Source: an uncultured Paracoccaceae bacterium
GTDB taxonomy: Bacteria; Pseudomonadota; Alphaproteobacteria; Rhodobacterales; Rhodobacteraceae
Length of the DNA stretch: 64,000 nt
NCBI GenBank assembly: GCA_947495795.1
Contig: CANMAI010000008.1
Location: forward strand, 124,001 to 188,000
Direction: 5' to 3'
Position numbers and translations under genes: made by a program. This document shows, piece after piece, positions 60,698 through 64,000 of this stretch. Position 1 is the stretch's first letter, and each line of letters begins with the position of its first letter. The notes below the pieces were generated by a model, which saw only the letters and a list, made by a program, of their open reading frames with translations, ran no database searches and had not been told where the DNA came from.

Positions 60698-61588
60698 CTA
60701 TAAAATTAAAATTAATAGCCCTAACACTATAATAATAATCCCAATCATCTCGGATCTCTTGATTGTCTCGCCAAAGAACAAAACACTGGTTAGAAGTGTA
60801 AAAACCAGTTCAATCTGCCCAAGCGCCTTCACGTAAGCAGCATTTTGCAGCGCGAAGGCCGTAAACCAGCCAAGAGAGCCGAGCATTCCAAAGAGCCCGA
60901 CAAGCCCGGTGCGCGGCCAGGCGGCAGCCACGCGGGCCACAGCACCCGGTTCCCGCCATGCCAGCCACAGAGCCATGCCAAGCGTCTGCACCAGCGTCAC
61001 AAAGGCGAGCGTCACCACAGCGCGGATCAGAAACCCACCCTCGCCAAGAGAAAGTGCCGCCCCCCGATAGCCTATGGACGCCATGGCAAAGATCACACCA
61101 GAAAGTATCCCGATACCAGCAGCCTTGCTCAAAATCCCCGTCGCCAGATCTCCGCGCCTCGGCAGACCAGACATCACGATCACCCCCACCACCGTAATGC
61201 AAATGGCCAGCACCGCGCCCGAAGCCATGCTCTCCCCAAGCACGGCCGTAGAAAGCGCTGCCGTCATTACCGTTTCAGTCTTGGAAAACGTCACCCCAAC
61301 GGCAAAATTGCGCAGGCTGAAAAGGGCGACCAGAAGTGCAGTGGCAACAATCTGCGCCACGGCCCCCACCAGAGCATAGCCAAAGAAAGCCGCCGTCACA
61401 CCAGGCCAGCGGATATCAGGTTGCGCCAGCAGCACACCTGCCAGCAGCAGCGCCAAAGGTGCCGCAAAGAGAAAGCGCGCAAACGTCACGCCCAGAGTGG
61501 AGAATTCAGCCTTGAGACGTTTCTGTAGCAAAAAGCGGATATTCTGAAAGAACGCCGCCGCAATCGTAATCGGTATCCACAGTTCCAA
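60698..61588 (-). CDS. EamA/DMT family transporter
   Basis: The 296-residue protein has ten transmembrane helices in two EamA repeats: the first from IPITIAAAFFQNIRFLLQKRL, the second from AAGIGILSGVIFAMASIGYRG, ending in SEMIGIIIIVLGLLILIL. Drug/metabolite transporters of this kind export amino acids, nucleosides or other small solutes; the substrate is unknown. It starts at a TTG (61588) with GGAG 9 nt upstream. The 3' end and the following 80 bp are notably AT-rich. It is divergent from the Nudix gene. Confidence 0.92.
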   Translation of the reverse strand: MELWIPITIAAAFFQNIRFLLQKRLKAEFSTLGVTFARFLFAAPLALLLAGVLLAQPDIRWPGVTAAFFGYALVGAVAQIVATALLVALFSLRNFAVGVTFSKTETVMTAALSTAVLGESMASGAVLAICITVVGVIVMSGLPRRGDLATGILSKAAGIGILSGVIFAMASIGYRGAALSLGEGGFLIRAVVTLAFVTLVQTLGMALWLAWREPGAVARVAAAWPRTGLVGLFGMLGSLGWFTAFALQNAAYVKALGQIELVFTLLTSVLFFGETIKRSEMIGIIIIVLGLLILIL

Positions 61589-61743
61589 ACCGGGCGGCTC
61601 CTGTTCCGTCTTCGCCCCGTCTATGCCCGACTAATGAAGTGAGGTACAGAGCCGCGAAACGGCCAGCATCGCAAGTACAACAAAGTTAAACCCTTCTCAA
61701 TTTGCCCGATTCACAATCAAGCCAGAACCCTTTAGGAAGGCGT

Positions 61744-62229
61744 ATGGGCAAGAAACAAAAAACTTATGATCTCCGGGAGTTGCACAAGAAAAAGCCGAAG
61801 AAGAAGCGGCTTCAGGTATGCGCGCTCTGTTACCGTCACTCCGCAGAAGACGGTCTGCAATTCTATCTTGTAACCTCGCGTCGCACAAAGCGCTGGATCG
61901 CCCCCAAAGGCTGGCCGATGAAAAAGCATACACATGCCCAGGCCGCCGCGATCGAGGCGGAAGAGGAGGCAGGCGTTCTGGGCCAGATATCAGAGCGGAG
62001 TGTCGGCTTTTTCACCTACGACAAGGCCATGGAAAACGGCAAATCCGTGCCGCTTACGGTGCAGGTTTTCCCGCTTGAGGTCACAAAAAAGCTCAAGGAT
62101 TACACAGAGAAAGGTCAGCGCCAGCGGCGTTGGTTTTCAGCGCGCAAAGCCGCAAAACGCGCAACTCCGCCGGAATTTGCCCGCATCATCCGCAAATTCG
62201 CCCGTCAAAACGCCGAACCATCGGCATAA
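61744..62229 (+). CDS. Nudix hydrolase with variant Nudix box
   Basis: The 161-residue protein begins with a very basic tail (MGKKQKTYDLRELHKKKPKKKRLQ) and has the Nudix core LVTSRRTKRWIAPKGWPMKKHTHAQAAAIEAEEEAGVLG. Against G-x5-E-x7-REU-x-EE-x-G-U the first Glu is His and the Arg is Ile, while the catalytic EAEEE is kept. It resembles alphaproteobacterial enzymes related to diphosphoinositol/diadenosine polyphosphate hydrolases. AGGAAGG precedes the ATG at 61744. Its last 25 bp overlap the convergent PhnD-like gene tail to tail. Confidence 0.9.
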   Translation: MGKKQKTYDLRELHKKKPKKKRLQVCALCYRHSAEDGLQFYLVTSRRTKRWIAPKGWPMKKHTHAQAAAIEAEEEAGVLGQISERSVGFFTYDKAMENGKSVPLTVQVFPLEVTKKLKDYTEKGQRQRRWFSARKAAKRATPPEFARIIRKFARQNAEPSA

Positions 62230-62951
62230 ACCGCTTCATCCAGCGGCACCCAGCCAATAATCCCGAGCCGCGCCGCAAGATCACGCGGCAGGGTGGAGAT
62301 CGCCGCATCCAGCGCCTCCCGGATCGGTGCCACCGGCTGGCCAAGTGCCGTGATCAGCGGCAAGCCCGGTGTCGGCTTTGTCCAATCCAACACTTCAACC
62401 TGCAGCGCAACCTCTTCATGGTGCACGGCCAAGCGCCACGTCTGCGCATCAATCGCGGCCAGATCCGCCTTCCCGGAAGCCACCGCACACAGCGAGTGCC
62501 AATGAGCGCCGGTAACACGCGCTTCCTTCAAGTCTGCACCCAGCCGTCGCAGCACAACTGCCCCGGATTGGCTGCACAGCCCATTGATCGCCAATCGCCC
62601 CTCCGCAACCAGCGCCTCCAGATCACGCCCATCTCCCCGCCGTGCGACAAGAGCGGAGCGGTAGTGCCCGGGAGCGCATCCCTCCAGCCCGAAATCGAAA
62701 GCGCCCACCACCTGAACCTTGCCACGCAGGCTATCCCGAAATGGTTTGGCGCAGGTCTGGCTCAGCACCAGTTCCGGCGCAGCCCAATGCGAAAGCAGAT
62801 CGCCCGGCATACTCAGATGCTCCGGTGCCGCCACCCCTCGCGCACCAAGCTCCCGCGCAATACGTTGCCAGAAAGCCCTCCAATCCGCAGCCGTGCGTTC
62901 CGAGTAATACATGGGCAAGCTCGCCACACCCGGATTGCATGCAACACTCAT
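62205..62951 (-). CDS. PhnD-like phosphate/phosphonate-binding domain protein
   Basis: The 248-residue protein has the periplasmic-binding-protein fold of the PhnD type: MYYSERTAADWRAFWQRIARELGARG, LVLSQTCAKPF, GCAPGHYRSALVARRGDG, LAINGLCSQSGAVVLRRL, ASGKADLAAIDAQTWRL and TKPTPGLPLITA. Unlike true solute-binding proteins it has no signal peptide, and no ABC transporter is adjacent. A cytoplasmic or sensor-like role is possible. The start overlaps the desaturase stop by 4 nt (ATGA). The 3' end overlaps the Nudix gene by 25 bp. Confidence 0.82.
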   Translation of the reverse strand: MSVACNPGVASLPMYYSERTAADWRAFWQRIARELGARGVAAPEHLSMPGDLLSHWAAPELVLSQTCAKPFRDSLRGKVQVVGAFDFGLEGCAPGHYRSALVARRGDGRDLEALVAEGRLAINGLCSQSGAVVLRRLGADLKEARVTGAHWHSLCAVASGKADLAAIDAQTWRLAVHHEEVALQVEVLDWTKPTPGLPLITALGQPVAPIREALDAAISTLPRDLAARLGIIGWVPLDEAVYADGSAF

Positions 62952-63859
62952 CTCTGGCGTGGCAACGGGTGCGGTAAAGGCTCCTTGGCGCGGAAGAAAT
63001 ATCGCGCAAGAACAAACCAGTATGAGGGGAAGTGATACCCACCGTTCCGCGCAAGGTAGAAGGCTCGCTTCGCCTTGAAAACACGCGGCAAAGCGTACCA
63101 GGGCACTGCCGGATGGCTGTGATGCACCGCATGAAGATTGTTGTTTAGAAAGAGAAACGCCAATGGCCCGCGATCCTCGATAATTACGGAACGGGAGGGC
63201 GCGCGTTCATGCGCCTGATGCTCGGCAAACGTGCGGATCTTGAGGATCGAAAGCGCACAGTAAGCCGCTATTACATACGCCCAGACCGGCAGGCTCGCCA
63301 CATTGGCCAGCCACCAAAGCACCCCTGCCACAGTGCCAAGATGCACCAGCCAATCCCGCAGCACGCCGGGCACACCTCGCCGGATCAGCCCGATCTCGGT
63401 GCGCATGAAGGCTTCAGTCCCCACCAGCGGGCCCAGAACAATCCGCCCCGAAAGCGTGTTGTTCACCTCCAGCATCGCACGAAAGCTCCAATGCAGCCGC
63501 GCATATATCTCGGGCGCGAAGTAAAAACTCTCCGGATCATCATGCGGATCAGTGAGGTTGGCATCCTTGTGATGCGCCAGATGCAGCGCTCGAAACCGCC
63601 CATAAGGAATAAACAGCCCCAGCCCGGGCCAGGCCAGTACATCACTTGCACGCTGATCCCGGAAAGGATGCCCATGCATCATCTCATGCTGAAGGGAGGA
63701 ATGAAGCACCAGAAGCAGCGTCAGCATCGGCAGCGCCAGCCACACCGTCAGCATCTCACCAAAAGCCGTTACCAAAACCCAGCCCGCATAGGTGGCAAGG
63801 ATCAGGCCGAGCGTTGGCCATTCAATCCCAATGAATGAGGATCGCTTCCGCGTACTCAT
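62948..63859 (-). CDS. Membrane fatty acid desaturase family protein
   Basis: The 303-residue protein has the three histidine boxes of di-iron desaturases: HEMMHGH (about residue 57), HLAHHKD (about 92), and HAVHHSHP (about 250), plus HQAHE, between four hydrophobic segments. The substrate may be an acyl lipid or a related compound such as a carotenoid or sphingoid; DesA/AlkB-like homologs differ. The ATG at 63859 follows GGAGG closely (3 nt); the frame is open to 63910. It is coupled by ATGA to the PhnD-like gene. Confidence 0.88.
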   Translation of the reverse strand: MSTRKRSSFIGIEWPTLGLILATYAGWVLVTAFGEMLTVWLALPMLTLLLVLHSSLQHEMMHGHPFRDQRASDVLAWPGLGLFIPYGRFRALHLAHHKDANLTDPHDDPESFYFAPEIYARLHWSFRAMLEVNNTLSGRIVLGPLVGTEAFMRTEIGLIRRGVPGVLRDWLVHLGTVAGVLWWLANVASLPVWAYVIAAYCALSILKIRTFAEHQAHERAPSRSVIIEDRGPLAFLFLNNNLHAVHHSHPAVPWYALPRVFKAKRAFYLARNGGYHFPSYWFVLARYFFRAKEPLPHPLPRQR

Positions 63860-63917
63860 AAGCCTCCAACGATGTTCAGGAGTGTCGCACGGAAATACGT
63901 ACGCCATCACATAAACG

Positions 63918-64000
63918 TTACCCGGGAAGCATCAGCCGTGCAAGCCCCGCAGGTGCCAGCGGTGCCGCAAGCCCCGGAACAACACCTGCAGGCACCTCTT
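63918..64000 (-). CDS. C-terminal end of an unidentified gene (partial)
   Basis: A minus-strand frame enters from the right edge and ends at a TAA at 63918. Its last 26 residues read EVPAGVVPGLAAPLAPAGLA and then RLMLPG. They are Ala/Pro/Gly-rich, and the gene would lie 59 bp upstream of the desaturase gene on the same strand. The identity cannot be judged from this fragment, and the reading could be chance. Confidence 0.4.
   Translation of the reverse strand, partial: EVPAGVVPGLAAPLAPAGLARLMLPG

Noticed and set aside
1-64000. CRISPR arrays, insertion sequences, prophage genes or rRNA/tRNA genes
   Set aside because: No regularly spaced repeats, transposase or integrase motifs, or conserved tRNA T-arm sequence were found on either strand.

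Overview
The window is a high-GC chromosomal stretch of an alphaproteobacterium, most likely a marine member of the Rhodobacteraceae (Roseobacter group). This rests on the ruvC-ruvA-ruvB order, the SoeABC sulfite dehydrogenase set, the PuuA/PuuB/Pot polyamine cluster, the dimethylglycine/sarcosine dehydrogenase-type flavoprotein, the DUF1127 protein and the stand-alone AsnC effector domain. Genes are densely packed, with many 1-nt (TGATG) and 4-nt (ATGA) overlaps. I saw no rRNA, tRNA, CRISPR array, transposase or integrase.

Layout. 1-9.9 kb: an unknown gene and a lower-GC DUF1963 gene, ruvCAB, a DUF1127 protein, prmA, a TetR regulator divergent from a small membrane protein with two matching operators, and an MFS-MATE-MsrA operon. 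10-16.4 kb: a membrane GGDEF-EAL protein, rpsD, a beta-class GST and two tandem LpxR-like outer-membrane lipid A deacylases. 16.5-18.7 kb: a small accessory segment (secreted two-Cys protein, ABM monooxygenase, AraC regulator) with 550 bp of apparently empty DNA. 18.7-24.9 kb: DUF1684, Tag-like glycosylase, AsnC effector domain, UspA behind an FNR-like box, Gfo/Idh/MocA oxidoreductase, hydroxypyruvate isomerase, pyrE and a Hint-domain protein. 25.1-30.1 kb: a signalling cluster made of a secreted one-haem c-type cytochrome, a 983-residue cyclase-homology/ATPase/TPR protein with altered catalytic residues, and a Crp/Fnr regulator. 30.5-42.5 kb: SnoaL-like protein, glpK, an AAC(6')-like acetyltransferase, an RTX protein, a dimethylglycine dehydrogenase-type enzyme, DUF2330 protein, sulfotransferase-like protein, alpha/beta hydrolase and MipA.

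42.5-53 kb is one nine-gene minus-strand polyamine cluster. In transcription order it reads GS2, oxidase2, PotF, PotG, PotH, PotI, agmatinase-like, GS1, oxidase1. An importer and a ureohydrolase are thus bracketed by two copies of a glutamine-synthetase-like/FAD-oxidase pair, as expected for uptake and gamma-glutamylation of agmatine, putrescine or related amines. 53-59.9 kb holds an SMP-30 protein coupled to glycerate 2-kinase, then soeABC. 60-64 kb holds a single-domain response regulator, a DMT transporter, a Nudix hydrolase, a PhnD-like protein, a fatty acid desaturase and the end of an unidentified gene.

The most unusual non-coding signals are structural. Three dispersed hairpins, at 33.2, 46.3 and 55.2 kb, have G-tract-rich loops of related sequence, while their outer arms differ in sequence but stay perfectly self-complementary. 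A compact 78-nt cloverleaf of four perfect stems sits inside the soe operon at 58.2 kb. The most unusual protein system is the cytochrome/cyclase-homolog/Crp cluster.
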